Shown here in pieces: positions 8,981 through 17,348 of a stretch of 64,000 nt of DNA. A program made the position numbers and the translations under genes. Source of the DNA: Planctomycetes bacterium syqfu (lineage in GTDB: Bacteria > Planctomycetota > Phycisphaerae > Phycisphaerales > Phycisphaeraceae); assembly GCA_020974905.1 (NCBI GenBank), contig CP087563.1, positions 6,572,001 to 6,636,000 on the forward strand. The letters are read 5' to 3'. The notes under the pieces are model-generated. The model saw only the letters and a list, made by a program, of their open reading frames with translations, ran no database searches and had not been told where the DNA came from. Positions within the stretch are counted from its first letter, which is position 1; each line of letters opens with the position of its first letter.

Positions 8981-9583
8981 TCATGGCATCGCCAACTGGC
9001 GTAAGGGTTGCCATTGCCTTAAGGCATTATTGAAGACGGTTTGACGCTGAGCAATGATGTCCTGCTCTCCATGGATCAGGGCTGTCATCGGCGAACCTGC
9101 TGTCATTGGACGAATTGGGGCACGAGCAATCCGAAAAGCAGATTCCTGGTAAAGCACGTGAACCTGTCCACCTGTAGCCAGTGCCCAACCCACAATGAAT
9201 CTCCCGGTACGCGATCCATCGGGCACGTCCTTCATTCGGTCGAGCAGATACGCCATCCAGTCTTCGTCTGAGATGTTTTCGTCGAGCTTCCCACCCCAAC
9301 GTCGAGCCTGCACGCCCGGTTCGTCATCCAGTGCATCAAAGCAAAGTCCGACATCATGTGCAAAGACATGCGGGTAAGCAGCACACCGGTAATGCACCGC
9401 TTTGATCGCTGCGTTCTCCGTCACCGTCAATGCATCTTCTACGGGTGTGTCAGTTCGGATACCACAGGCTTGCGATAAGTCCACGACATCAAACCCCATC
9501 CCCTCAAGCAAGGGGCGATAGATCAGATGCTTGGTCGGATTGCCACTGGCAAAGAGAATGGTGGGGCGGGGGATATCAGTCAT
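8981..9583 (-). CDS. rdgB: RdgB/HAM1-family non-canonical purine NTP pyrophosphatase
   Basis: 200 residues from ATG 9583. The opening ILFASGNPTKHLIYRPLL matches the S-x-N-x-x-K substrate motif; ENAAIKAVHY and AHDVGLCFDAL-DDEPGVQARRWGG match the conserved Mg-binding and substrate loops (usual form ADDSGLEVDAL...PGVxSARY). The family hydrolyses dITP, ITP and XTP to monophosphates, cleansing the nucleotide pool. The match is divergent in the C-terminal third. Its ATG lies inside the end of the upstream zinc-ribbon membrane gene (8-nt overlap), implying translational coupling. Confidence 0.75.
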   Translation of the reverse strand: MTDIPRPTILFASGNPTKHLIYRPLLEGMGFDVVDLSQACGIRTDTPVEDALTVTENAAIKAVHYRCAAYPHVFAHDVGLCFDALDDEPGVQARRWGGKLDENISDEDWMAYLLDRMKDVPDGSRTGRFIVGWALATGGQVHVLYQESAFRIARAPIRPMTAGSPMTALIHGEQDIIAQRQTVFNNALRQWQPLRQLAMP

Positions 9584-10424
9584 CACGTGACGTGGGGGCT
9601 TGTTCCTGCTCGATCTCAAAACCACATTCCGGGCAAGTGCCGTCCCCATGTTCCATTGAGCCTTGCAGGTCATAGCCGCATTTCATGCATCGACAATGGG
9701 CATAGCGGAAAAATGGGCGAATCCCAAACAGCAGAATTGCACTGGTTCCCATCGCCCACAACACCACGGAGATCTGCATCATCAATGCAGCGGTGAACCC
9801 CGGGACATTTTCAATTTGCTGTGATGTGAGATGGTAAACATATCGGCCAACAATCTTGGTCCCAAACGGTCCAATGATCAGACCCAAACCCAGCAGCAGT
9901 GACAGCAATTTGTAATCTGAATAAAGCACGCGTTCACGTCGGCTAAACCATGTCTGGAAAACCATCCCCCAGATCACACTCATCAGCATCACTCCCGAGA
10001 GCCGATGCAGCGGACCCAGTGGTAGGAGATATTCCTGCTTGATGGCAAGCCCATAAACCATCACATCGCGCAGGATCACCCCGACTTCGATCACACTCAT
10101 GTTCAACACACCCGCTGCAATTGCCCCTGCAATGAGCATCCGTCTTGGAAGGGCTTTGCGATCCGCCAGATCGTGATGCCAGTAGCGATGCGGGGAGAGC
10201 GTGGCAATCGGCGCAAAGAGCATTAAGGTCACATACCCCAACCACGTTTGCCTGAGAAGGCCCGGGGTTTCAGGAAACCAAAGCAATAAGTTGAAGCTGT
10301 TCCAATCGTAATCGTCATATTGCAATGGGATGAACAACACCCCACACCAGATGCCAAGCACGATCAGCCATCCCAACAGGAACGGCCAACGCAGCGAGTG
10401 TGCAAAATCAACGTGCTTTTCCAT
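9576..10424 (-). CDS. Membrane protein with C-terminal zinc ribbon
   Basis: 282 residues from ATG 10424. About six hydrophobic helices occupy residues 15-240; the C-terminus is CMKCGYDLQG...CPECGFEIE, the zinc ribbon form seen repeatedly in planctomycetes. Function unknown. It overlaps rdgB by 8 nt, so the two are probably one transcript. The frame extends to a TTG at 10448. Confidence 0.65.
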   Translation of the reverse strand: MEKHVDFAHSLRWPFLLGWLIVLGIWCGVLFIPLQYDDYDWNSFNLLLWFPETPGLLRQTWLGYVTLMLFAPIATLSPHRYWHHDLADRKALPRRMLIAGAIAAGVLNMSVIEVGVILRDVMVYGLAIKQEYLLPLGPLHRLSGVMLMSVIWGMVFQTWFSRRERVLYSDYKLLSLLLGLGLIIGPFGTKIVGRYVYHLTSQQIENVPGFTAALMMQISVVLWAMGTSAILLFGIRPFFRYAHCRCMKCGYDLQGSMEHGDGTCPECGFEIEQEQAPTSRDD

Positions 10425-10585
10425 CGACAAAACGAATGGTCCTTTCAATCACCAGTCTGTCCCATTGCGATCAGACCAGCCAGCGTGACCATTGTACTCA
10501 AATGTCCTGCCATGTCTCGGGTTAGAGATGTAAATCATGGGATGCTGGTCGTCAATATTCCAGCAGAAGGCACCCCATGCACAAC

Positions 10586-10611
10586 AGCGAGCCGTCTCGT
10601 GTCGATCCGGT
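10586..10611. repeat. 26-bp repeat left of nuoD
   Basis: Begins AGCGAGCCG and ends GTCGATCCGGT. It matches the copy at 11997-12022 at 24 of 26 positions in the same orientation; the two copies flank nuoD. In this copy the hairpin is imperfect. It lies in the 305-bp gap 10425-10729, which otherwise holds only the nuoD promoter. Confidence 0.7.
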
Positions 10612-10691
10612 CTGAGCAAAGCTCAGCTTATCTCACCTTTAAACACCCTTAACCTGAATCCCTTCACATCAACATCCCCATCCACCCCCAT

Positions 10692-10720
10692 TTGGCCCCC
10701 AGCGTACATCCGTCTACAAT
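10692..10720 (+). promoter_or_regulatory. Putative promoter of nuoD
   Basis: TTGGCC, 17-nt spacer, TACAAT. The -10 ends 9 nt before the ATG at 10730, so the transcript would have at most a few leader bases. No ribosome-binding site precedes the ATG. Confidence 0.5.
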
Positions 10721-10729
10721 AGTCCGACT

Positions 10730-11935
10730 ATGACGACCACCGACTCCCAACAGACCGAATTTATCATCGCCAAACCCGATGGCGTGGGCCCCGTTGCTGG
10801 TGACGGCAAGCAGGTTGACGTCCGCACCGAGGAAATGCTCGTGAACATGGGCCCGCAGCACCCCTCGACCCATGGTGTGTTGCGCATCGTCCTGCGAACC
10901 GACGGCGAGATGGTCCTCGAAGCGGTCCCGCATATCGGTTACCTGCATCGTTGTGCTGAGAAGATCGGTGAGAACGTGGCCTATTTCCAGTACGTCCCAT
11001 ACACCGACCGTATGGACTACCTGGCAGCCATGAACGAAAATTGGACATGGTGTCATGCTGTCGAGAAACTTGCTGGCCTGGAACTGCCTCGCCGCGCTGA
11101 ACTCATCCGCATTCTCGTCGGTGAGTTGGGACGTATTGGCTCACATCTCGTGAGTTTCGGGACCTACGGCCTGGATATCGGCGCCTTCACGCCGTTCCTC
11201 TACGCCTTCCGCGAACGCGAGTATGTCCTTGACCTTTTTGAAATGCTCTGCGGTGCCCGTCTGACCTACAGCTACTTCACCATTGGCGGTTCGACTTACG
11301 ATCTGCCCGATGGGTATCTGGACAAGGTCACCGAGTTCCTTGATTACTTTGAGCCGAAGATCAAGGAATACAACGACCTGCTTTCCTATAACAAGATTTT
11401 CATCAAGCGTACTGCTGACGTCGGCGTGATGTCGCCTGAAGTCTGCACCAAGTATGCCATCACCGGCCCGGTCCTGCGTGGCAGTGGTATCGCCTACGAC
11501 CTGCGTCGCGACCTGCCTTACAGCCTTTACGACGAGTTCGACTTTGACGTCATCGTCGGTGACGGCGAAATGGGCACCCTCGGCGACTGTTGGGATCGTT
11601 ACATGGTTCGCATGAAGGAAATGGTCGAAAGCTGCAAGATCCTCCGCCAGGCCATTGCCAAGCTCAAGGATTGTGCAGGCGATTACCGCCTGAAAGTCGG
11701 CCGAAACTTCAAAGCCGACGAAGGCGAAATCTACGTCGAAACCGAAAACCCCCGCGGCGTACTTGGCTTCTATCTCGAATCACAGGGCGGCCCCATGCCA
11801 TACCGCGCCAAAGCCCGTGCCGCGACGTTCTGTAACCTGTCCGTCACCACCGAACTCTGCCAAAACGTCTTACTCTCCGACGTCCCCGCCATCATCGGCT
11901 CCATCGACATCGTCATGGGACAGGTGGATCGGTAA
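10730..11935 (+). CDS. nuoD: NADH-quinone oxidoreductase subunit D
   Basis: 401 residues, typical for the 49-kDa/NuoD subunit. Diagnostic segments include MGPQHPSTHGVLR, HIGYLHRCAEKIGE, DRMDYLAAM, and the C-terminal DIVMGQVDR. NuoD is in the peripheral arm of complex I and lines the quinone site with NuoB. No other nuo gene is in the window; the left neighbour is the zinc-ribbon membrane gene and the right neighbour a toxin-antitoxin pair, so the gene is a singleton here. It is flanked by two direct copies of a 26-bp repeat (10586 and 11997). Confidence 0.97.
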   Translation: MTTTDSQQTEFIIAKPDGVGPVAGDGKQVDVRTEEMLVNMGPQHPSTHGVLRIVLRTDGEMVLEAVPHIGYLHRCAEKIGENVAYFQYVPYTDRMDYLAAMNENWTWCHAVEKLAGLELPRRAELIRILVGELGRIGSHLVSFGTYGLDIGAFTPFLYAFREREYVLDLFEMLCGARLTYSYFTIGGSTYDLPDGYLDKVTEFLDYFEPKIKEYNDLLSYNKIFIKRTADVGVMSPEVCTKYAITGPVLRGSGIAYDLRRDLPYSLYDEFDFDVIVGDGEMGTLGDCWDRYMVRMKEMVESCKILRQAIAKLKDCAGDYRLKVGRNFKADEGEIYVETENPRGVLGFYLESQGGPMPYRAKARAATFCNLSVTTELCQNVLLSDVPAIIGSIDIVMGQVDR

Positions 11936-11996
11936 CCCCCGGAACCCCGGATCCCCGGAACCCACAAAGCAGAACTAGCCATCGCATTAATGTCTT

Positions 11997-12022
11997 AGCG
12001 AGCCGGATCGTGTCGATCCGGT
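11997..12022. repeat. 26-bp repeat right of nuoD, hairpin
   Basis: Contains the perfect stem CCGGATCG-tgt-CGATCCGG (12003-12021). Same orientation as the 10586 copy. No T run follows, so it is not a standard terminator. Confidence 0.7.
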
Positions 12023-12087
12023 GCCTTGATGTTGTGATATTTGTGATGCCTTGTATCCGCATCAATGCAACCTGTGAAATAAAACAC

Positions 12088-12135
12088 TGGACATTGTCCA
12101 TTGGTAAACCGATAATATGACTAGTCAAACTAGTC
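12088..12135 (+). promoter_or_regulatory. Promoter and operator of the toxin-antitoxin operon
   Basis: TGGACA (12088), 17-nt spacer, GATAAT (12111-12116): five of six matches in each box. Two perfect palindromes overlap it: TGGACA-T-TGTCCA (12088-12100, covering the -35 box) and GACTAGT-caa-ACTAGTC (12119-12135, at the predicted start point). These are well placed to bind the antitoxin or toxin-antitoxin complex for autorepression, which is the known mode of Phd/YefM systems. GGAG at 12146 serves the ATG at 12157. Confidence 0.7.
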
Positions 12136-12156
12136 TTAAAAGATTGGAGAGCCGTC

Positions 12157-12408
12157 ATGAATAAACCATGGAATGTGGCCGACGCCAAGAGCCGGTTCAG
12201 TGAACTGCTCAATCAGGCAGATCACGACTCCCCACAAGTCATTCACCGGCGTGACACGGACTATGTATTGATGACCGGCGAGCAATACCGTTTACTCACT
12301 GGCAAGGTCCCCGACTTTCTGGACTATCTCATCAACCACGGCCCCAAGACGGACAAGCTTGAGCCGATGCCGCGGCAGAAGACTGCGATGCGGGAGGTTG
12401 ATCTGTGA
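12157..12408 (+). CDS. Type II antitoxin, Phd/YefM family
   Basis: 83 residues. NVADAKSRFSELLNQA is the Phd/YefM N-terminal fold (usual form ...EAKxxLSELL), followed by VIHRRDTDYVLMTGEQYR, the typical beta-hairpin and helix. The N-terminal half should bind DNA at the palindromes upstream; the flexible C-terminal part should block the toxin. Strong ribosome-binding site (GGAG, 7 nt). The stop overlaps the GTG start of the toxin gene by 4 nt. Confidence 0.88.
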   Translation: MNKPWNVADAKSRFSELLNQADHDSPQVIHRRDTDYVLMTGEQYRLLTGKVPDFLDYLINHGPKTDKLEPMPRQKTAMREVDL

Positions 12409-12827
12409 GAATCCTGCTTGATACCAACGTCCTCTCGGAAGTCCGCCGTCCCAAACCCAATCGACGTGTCATTGAGAATCTGTTGGCTTTCGATCCTGAC
12501 AACGTTTATGTGAGCAGCATCACCATTGGCGAATTTGTCTATGGCATTGACCGCTTGCCCAAGAGCAAAAAGCGTGCTGAATTGGAACGTTGGCTGCTGG
12601 GTATTGAGCAAATGTACGCAGGCCGCATCCTGCCCTTTGACACTGAGACAGCTCATCTATGGGGCCAACTCATGGCAACCGCTCAAAGCAAAGGCCAAAC
12701 AATGTCCCCCCAGGATGGTCAAATCGCAGCTACTGCCATCCAACACGGCCTGCACCTGATGACCCGCAATGTTTTCGACTTTGAGATGTCGGGTGTGATG
12801 CTGATTAATCCGTGGGAAGTAATATAA
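12405..12827 (+). CDS. vapC: VapC-type PIN-domain toxin
   Basis: 140 residues. MRILLDTNVLSEV gives the first catalytic Asp (residue 6 in LLDTN); Glu in TIGEFVYGI and Asp in SPQDGQIAATA supply the other metal-binding acids, and MTRNVFDF is the usual C-terminal motif. PIN toxins are Mg-dependent ribonucleases that cut tRNA or rRNA when freed from the antitoxin. The GTG start sits in a GTGA overlap with the antitoxin stop, the common arrangement for coupled translation. The pairing of VapC with a Phd-type antitoxin is well known. Confidence 0.9.
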   Translation: MRILLDTNVLSEVRRPKPNRRVIENLLAFDPDNVYVSSITIGEFVYGIDRLPKSKKRAELERWLLGIEQMYAGRILPFDTETAHLWGQLMATAQSKGQTMSPQDGQIAATAIQHGLHLMTRNVFDFEMSGVMLINPWEVI

Positions 12828-12904
12828 CTTCATGAGTCATTTGAACATTGTTGATGTATTGTGCTTTCTGAGTTTTGAATTTTGAAAATTTCGGGAAAAG
12901 TAAA

Positions 12905-13654
12905 ATGTGCAAAATAGTAAAAACTGTCACTGAATATATTGATTGTGTGAGAAGTTTAACTACATATTCCGATCATTTATTGTTTAGAGGACAGACTCAA
13001 GACTGGCCTTTGATACCATCTGTCGGAAGGTCTAAAGCATCTAATGGAGAAGAGAATTTGATATGTGATTTCAAGACTGGTGTTCAAGCATATGTCGATT
13101 TGAGTGGATTGAGTGAATGGGATATATGGGCACTTGCTCAACATCATGAATTGAGAACACGATATCTTGATTGGTCACTGAACGCTTTAGCTGCATTATG
13201 GTTTGCAATGATGGGTAAGAAAGCCGATCAGGAAGAAGATAAAGAATGCAAGCAAGCGGTTGTTTGGGTGTTGTCCTCTTACAAGCAATTCACTTTGAGT
13301 GATGATCAACTGCAGTCTATACAAGATCCATTGTCGCTTAAACAATCAATTATCTACCAGCCGAAAGCAATCTCCCCAAGAATTGTGGCACAGCAAGGCC
13401 TGTTTAGCATACACGTGAAAAATGAAAGTGGTGAATTCGTACCGTTGGAGGAGCAATATCAATTCAGAGATGAATTAACAAAGCTTGTTATTCCTTACGG
13501 TACAGAAGCTGAATCGAACGCATTTGATGAAATGCGAAATGAGATAAATAGTTTAGGTGCTAATGGGGCAGTTTTTTATCCTGATATTGACGGCTTGTGC
13601 CAACATTTAAATTGGTTGCATTCGAAAGATCGCAACTACTTTAAATTACCTTAA
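12905..13654 (+). CDS. FRG-domain protein
   Basis: 249 residues from ATG 12905 (a TTG start at 12875 is possible). LLFRGQTQDWPLIPSVGR (near residue 30) and ALAQHHELRTRYLDWSLNAL (near residue 85) are the two hallmarks of the FRG domain (named for its Phe-Arg-Gly motif). The biochemical activity of FRG proteins is not settled; many occur alone in accessory and defence-rich DNA. Codon use is clearly more AT-rich than the neighbours, suggesting recent transfer. It follows vapC by 77 nt on the same strand and ends in a terminator, so the three genes may share a transcript. Defence or stress function is inference. Confidence 0.8.
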   Translation: MCKIVKTVTEYIDCVRSLTTYSDHLLFRGQTQDWPLIPSVGRSKASNGEENLICDFKTGVQAYVDLSGLSEWDIWALAQHHELRTRYLDWSLNALAALWFAMMGKKADQEEDKECKQAVVWVLSSYKQFTLSDDQLQSIQDPLSLKQSIIYQPKAISPRIVAQQGLFSIHVKNESGEFVPLEEQYQFRDELTKLVIPYGTEAESNAFDEMRNEINSLGANGAVFYPDIDGLCQHLNWLHSKDRNYFKLP

Positions 13655-13665
13655 GAAAAGATTCT

Positions 13666-13707
13666 GGAGTTGAAAAGGGAGGAGTTCAAAAGGGGAGTTC
13701 AAAAGGG
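13666..13707. repeat. Three tandem 13-15-bp repeats
   Basis: GGAGTTGAAAAGGGA, GGAGTTCAAAAGG and GGAGTTCAAAAGGG lie end to end after the FRG gene, followed by GACATTCTGAATATTC. Possibly the worn end of a mobile element. Confidence 0.55.
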
Positions 13708-13768
13708 ACATTCTGAATATTCGCTATGCGCCTGTTGTTTTATCTCAGCAAGTCATTCATTCAGTCTG

Positions 13769-13799
13769 AATCACAGTGATCCATCCTGTGATTTTTTTT
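13769..13799 (+). terminator. Terminator of the FRG/toxin-antitoxin unit
   Basis: Stem AATCACAG / CTGTGATT (8 bp perfect), 9-nt loop, run of eight T. Confidence 0.85.
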
Positions 13800-13936
13800 A
13801 CGCTTAAATTTCACATAGCGAAATACAATTTCACAATATCTTGCATTGTGTTTGCGGCTTGGCCATAATGGCTGCCTTGATGGGACTTGGCGTTTTGACA
13901 TGCATGACGCCAAACACGATCCACAGGAGACAGACC

Positions 13937-15424
13937 ATGCCGTTCGATGATTTCAAAACGTTGACTTACCTGGGCAAACTCAAAACTACCAAGAGCACCG
14001 AGCAAACCCACTCCCGTTTGGGGGTCGGCTTTGAGTGTCTGGATCGGGACATGTGGAAAGTCGAGCAGGCTTGGCCGGTCCTCGAACAGCTTGGCGTCAA
14101 GTGGGCGCGCGTGCAGACCGGGTGGGCGAAGACCGAACAGGAACCCGGCGTCTACGACTTTGCATGGCTCGATGAGATCGTCGACAAACTCATCGCCCGT
14201 GGCGTCACGCCTTGGCTGAGCATCAGCTATGGCAATCCGCTTTACACCAAAGACATGAACACAGCGGTCGATGGTGAAGACGAAAAACGCGTTGAATGCA
14301 ACAAGTTCGGCGTCGGCTTCCCGCCGATCCATACACCGGAGGAACGCCAGGGTTGGCAGAACTACGTCCGCGCTTTGGTCGAACATTACAAAGACCGCGT
14401 GACTCATTACGAAGTCTGGAACGAGCCGGACCTGCTGAGCTTTTGGAAGTGTCAGCCACGTGCTGCAGACTATGTTGATCTTGTGCGACTCACTGCTGAA
14501 CCCTTGCGTGAAGTCCAACCTGATGCCAAACTCATCGGTGGGGCGATTGCCTGGGGCATGACCGTCTGGAGTTTAAAGTGGCTTGAAGACTGCATGAAAG
14601 CCGGCTTGCATGAACTGATCGACATCCTCACCTACCACGGCTATAAGTCCGTCCCCGAACGTCACAGCGCGCAGGAAATCGCAGCTTTCAAACAGATCAT
14701 CAACAAGTACAAACCTGGTCTGGAATATTGGCAGGGCGAAGCGGGTGTGCAATCCAAGGTGCCCTCAGGTGGTAATGCTGGCGCACTGTCCACGATGAAA
14801 CTTTCTGAACCGATTCAAGCACGCATGCTTCTGCGTCGCACCATGCTCGAACTGATGCATGGTGCCTCCATGAGTAGCTACTTTCACATGGGGGACTTTG
14901 CTCACTATGCAGGTGATGTCCGCACGTATCACTACGGCCTGGTCCGCTTGGAAGATGGTTCGCCCAAGCCTGCGTTTTATGCACTGCAAACGCTGTGCAC
15001 CTTGCTTGGCGGTGACACTGAAAATGCGGAAGGTCGCTCTGCTGCTCACATGAGTCTGCGCGATGATACCGATGACCCGCGTGCCACCAAGGCGTTTACC
15101 TGGCATGCCAATTTCGTGCGAGGCAATGTGCCGATCCATGCATGGTGGTTGCCTGACTCACTGGAAGAAGACCCCGTCGTGCATAACACGGAGATGACGT
15201 ACTGGCTGGATTCAACGTGCAACCTCCAAAACCCGGTGTTGATCGATCCGGTTTCACAGGATGTCTATGCCGTCGAATATGAGATGGAAAAACGCACCTG
15301 TGCTGAGACATGGATGGCACCCGACCCCAAAGCAGAGGGGGTGCATTATTTCCCGTCTCTACCTGCAAGCACCGATGCCCTGATTCTCACGGATCGCAGC
15401 ATTATTGAATTGCTCGGAGATTAA
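13937..15424 (+). CDS. Clan GH-A glycoside hydrolase, GH39-like
   Basis: 495 residues from ATG 13937, chosen for AGGAGA 6 nt upstream. The N-terminal part of the barrel shows LGVKWARVQTGWAKTEQEPG and WLDEIVDKLIARGV, as in GH39 xylosidases. The acid/base Glu is in YEVWNEPD (about residue 160) and the likely nucleophile in YWQGEAG (about 265), at the ends of strands 4 and 7. No signal peptide is evident from this start, so it may act in the cytoplasm on imported oligosaccharides. The gene is followed closely by an epimerase/dehydrogenase. The family call at subfamily level is tentative. Confidence 0.75.
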   Translation: MPFDDFKTLTYLGKLKTTKSTEQTHSRLGVGFECLDRDMWKVEQAWPVLEQLGVKWARVQTGWAKTEQEPGVYDFAWLDEIVDKLIARGVTPWLSISYGNPLYTKDMNTAVDGEDEKRVECNKFGVGFPPIHTPEERQGWQNYVRALVEHYKDRVTHYEVWNEPDLLSFWKCQPRAADYVDLVRLTAEPLREVQPDAKLIGGAIAWGMTVWSLKWLEDCMKAGLHELIDILTYHGYKSVPERHSAQEIAAFKQIINKYKPGLEYWQGEAGVQSKVPSGGNAGALSTMKLSEPIQARMLLRRTMLELMHGASMSSYFHMGDFAHYAGDVRTYHYGLVRLEDGSPKPAFYALQTLCTLLGGDTENAEGRSAAHMSLRDDTDDPRATKAFTWHANFVRGNVPIHAWWLPDSLEEDPVVHNTEMTYWLDSTCNLQNPVLIDPVSQDVYAVEYEMEKRTCAETWMAPDPKAEGVHYFPSLPASTDALILTDRSIIELLGD

Positions 15425-15447
15425 TCGAATTGGCTAGAATGGGTGTC

Positions 15448-16359
15448 ATGCAAACCAACACCCCCAGGCAAATTCTGATCATCGGTGGCAGTGGCTTTCT
15501 CAGCGGGACCATCGCGCGATTGGCTGTCTCACATGGACATCAGGTCACCATCGTCACCCGTGGCAATAAACCCATCCCTGATTCAGTGGATGCCATTAAG
15601 GTCGATCGATCCGATCGTGGTGCCTTTGCACAATTACTCGCTGAGCGAAACACGACTTGGGACCTGGTTGTCGATTCCATCGCATTCTCACCGGAAGATG
15701 CGCAACAGGATGTCGATGTTTTTACAGGTAAAACAAGGCGATTCGTGTTGGTCTCCACGGACTTTGTTTACGATCCCAAGCGTCGCCATGTCCCACAAAA
15801 TGAAACCGATGCCCATTACACCACCGAAGGCTATGGCGGCAAAAAACGTCAAGCCGAATTGATACTCCAAAAGACGGACACCGCGTCATTACCCTGGACA
15901 GTATTGCGACCCGGGCATATTTACGGTCCAGGTTCGTTACCCGGCTGCCTGCCGCTACATGGTCGTGATCCGAAGTTGATTGATCTGATTCGTAACCAGC
16001 AACCATTGACATTGGTCGAAGGCGGCAAGATGCATCAGCATCCGATCTTCGCTCCGGACTTGGCAGCGACCCTACTCAGTGCGATGGATGACGAAAAAGC
16101 AATTGGACAAATCCTCAATGTGGCAGGGCCTCAGAGTTTTGCATCCGTGGATTATTACCACATACTTGGTCGACTTCTTGGTCAGTTGGTGAACATTGAA
16201 TCCATCGACACGCAGTCCTTCCTTGCAGAAAACCCGGATAAAGCACCATTTTGCTGTGAACGTGTTTACGATCTGAGCGCACTGCGCGCAACCGATCTTG
16301 TGATTCCCAAAACGACGTTGGATGAGGGTTTGAAACAGATGCTTGCTGCGCTGTTGTGA
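15448..16359 (+). CDS. NAD-dependent epimerase/dehydratase (extended SDR)
   Basis: 303 residues from ATG 15448 (ATG 15439 and TTG 15430 are possible). ILIIGGSGFLSGTIA is the GxxGxxG Rossmann motif at the very N-terminus. LVSTDFVYD and EGYGGKKRQAE supply the conserved Ser/Thr and a Tyr-x-x-x-Lys (YGGKK), and RPGHIYGPGS is the usual loop. Such proteins act on nucleotide sugars or related diols. It begins 23 nt after the GH39-like gene, so the two are probably co-transcribed and may share a sugar pathway. Substrate unknown. Confidence 0.75.
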   Translation: MQTNTPRQILIIGGSGFLSGTIARLAVSHGHQVTIVTRGNKPIPDSVDAIKVDRSDRGAFAQLLAERNTTWDLVVDSIAFSPEDAQQDVDVFTGKTRRFVLVSTDFVYDPKRRHVPQNETDAHYTTEGYGGKKRQAELILQKTDTASLPWTVLRPGHIYGPGSLPGCLPLHGRDPKLIDLIRNQQPLTLVEGGKMHQHPIFAPDLAATLLSAMDDEKAIGQILNVAGPQSFASVDYYHILGRLLGQLVNIESIDTQSFLAENPDKAPFCCERVYDLSALRATDLVIPKTTLDEGLKQMLAALL

Positions 16360-16373
16360 TTAGACAGTTTGGT

Positions 16374-17177
16374 TTACCTCAGCAGAAAATCCGCCACTGT
16401 GTCCCAAACAGGTGTTGTTGCGATCTGCCATATGAATAGACTCATCGCGACGAGTGTGGCAAAGCCGATGTTGTAAATACGATCCGGTTTGCCTGTCAGT
16501 AACCACTTGGCAGGAATGATCACCGCGCCGAAGACCAGTGTAAAGAGAAACGGTCCGAAGGCATGCATCCAGATTGTGCCGATGTAAAGGTTGCTTAAAG
16601 CATCAATGCGACTGATGGCAGCGGACATCGCACTGAGAGTTGCAAGCAACATCATCGCACGGTGAAACTGTGGTTTGCGACGCTTCCATACACCCAGTGC
16701 AACATACACCCCAAAGCCGACAATCGACAGGATCGGTACCGACAGGAACTGTTTATACGTGATCCCCCAGATGAACATTTCTGGTCCGGTGGCTTTGACA
16801 GCATGAATACCGGTCATGATCCCCAGCACAACAATCAACGTTGCAAGAACCGCACCGATTTTACCCATGAGCATATGCACCTTGTGACGCTTGAGTGCAA
16901 TGAGTAACGGTTGAGCGAAAAACAGTACCATCCACAACGTCATGGAAATGGCATGCGTCACGATCATTGTCTTGGCGGCCGGAGCGATGGGGCGGCCCGG
17001 ATATGCTTTGCCTTGTGTGTAAAAGTGATGGAATCCCCAGAACGTGAACACCAGTAACATGCCACACACGACAGTGTAAAAATATCGCGGTAAACGGTTG
17101 GGGCGTGAAGATGACTTAATCGTTGATACTGCAACAGCCACGGCATCGTTGCTCGGTGGGGAGGGAATATTCGTCAT
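16374..17177 (-). CDS. Seven-helix membrane protein of unknown function
   Basis: 267 residues from ATG 17177, chosen for AAGG 7 nt upstream; an ATG at 17219 would add 14 residues. A 30-residue polar N-terminus precedes about seven membrane helices. Several His residues sit near membrane edges (FHHFYTQG, VTHAIS, RHKVHMLMGK, FHRAM), reminiscent of heme-binding or DUF420/DUF2306-type membrane proteins, but I cannot fix the family. It converges with the epimerase gene (14 nt between stops). Confidence 0.55.
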   Translation of the reverse strand: MTNIPSPPSNDAVAVAVSTIKSSSRPNRLPRYFYTVVCGMLLVFTFWGFHHFYTQGKAYPGRPIAPAAKTMIVTHAISMTLWMVLFFAQPLLIALKRHKVHMLMGKIGAVLATLIVVLGIMTGIHAVKATGPEMFIWGITYKQFLSVPILSIVGFGVYVALGVWKRRKPQFHRAMMLLATLSAMSAAISRIDALSNLYIGTIWMHAFGPFLFTLVFGAVIIPAKWLLTGKPDRIYNIGFATLVAMSLFIWQIATTPVWDTVADFLLR

Positions 17178-17348
17178 GTCATACCTTGGGGAGTCATGAG
17201 GGTAACTATTCTGCGACATGCAGAATCAGTCATCAGCCATAATCTACCACAAACCAGCCACCTGTTAAGATTACATCTTGGTTGTATGTATGGGTGATCA
17301 ATCCATCTGTTTAAAGGATATTCTAGGCTGATGATCACCGTGTTCGCG

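Noticed and set aside
12003-12021. Rho-independent terminator after nuoD
   Set aside because: Perfect hairpin but no T run, and the sequence is a copy of a repeat also found upstream of the gene.
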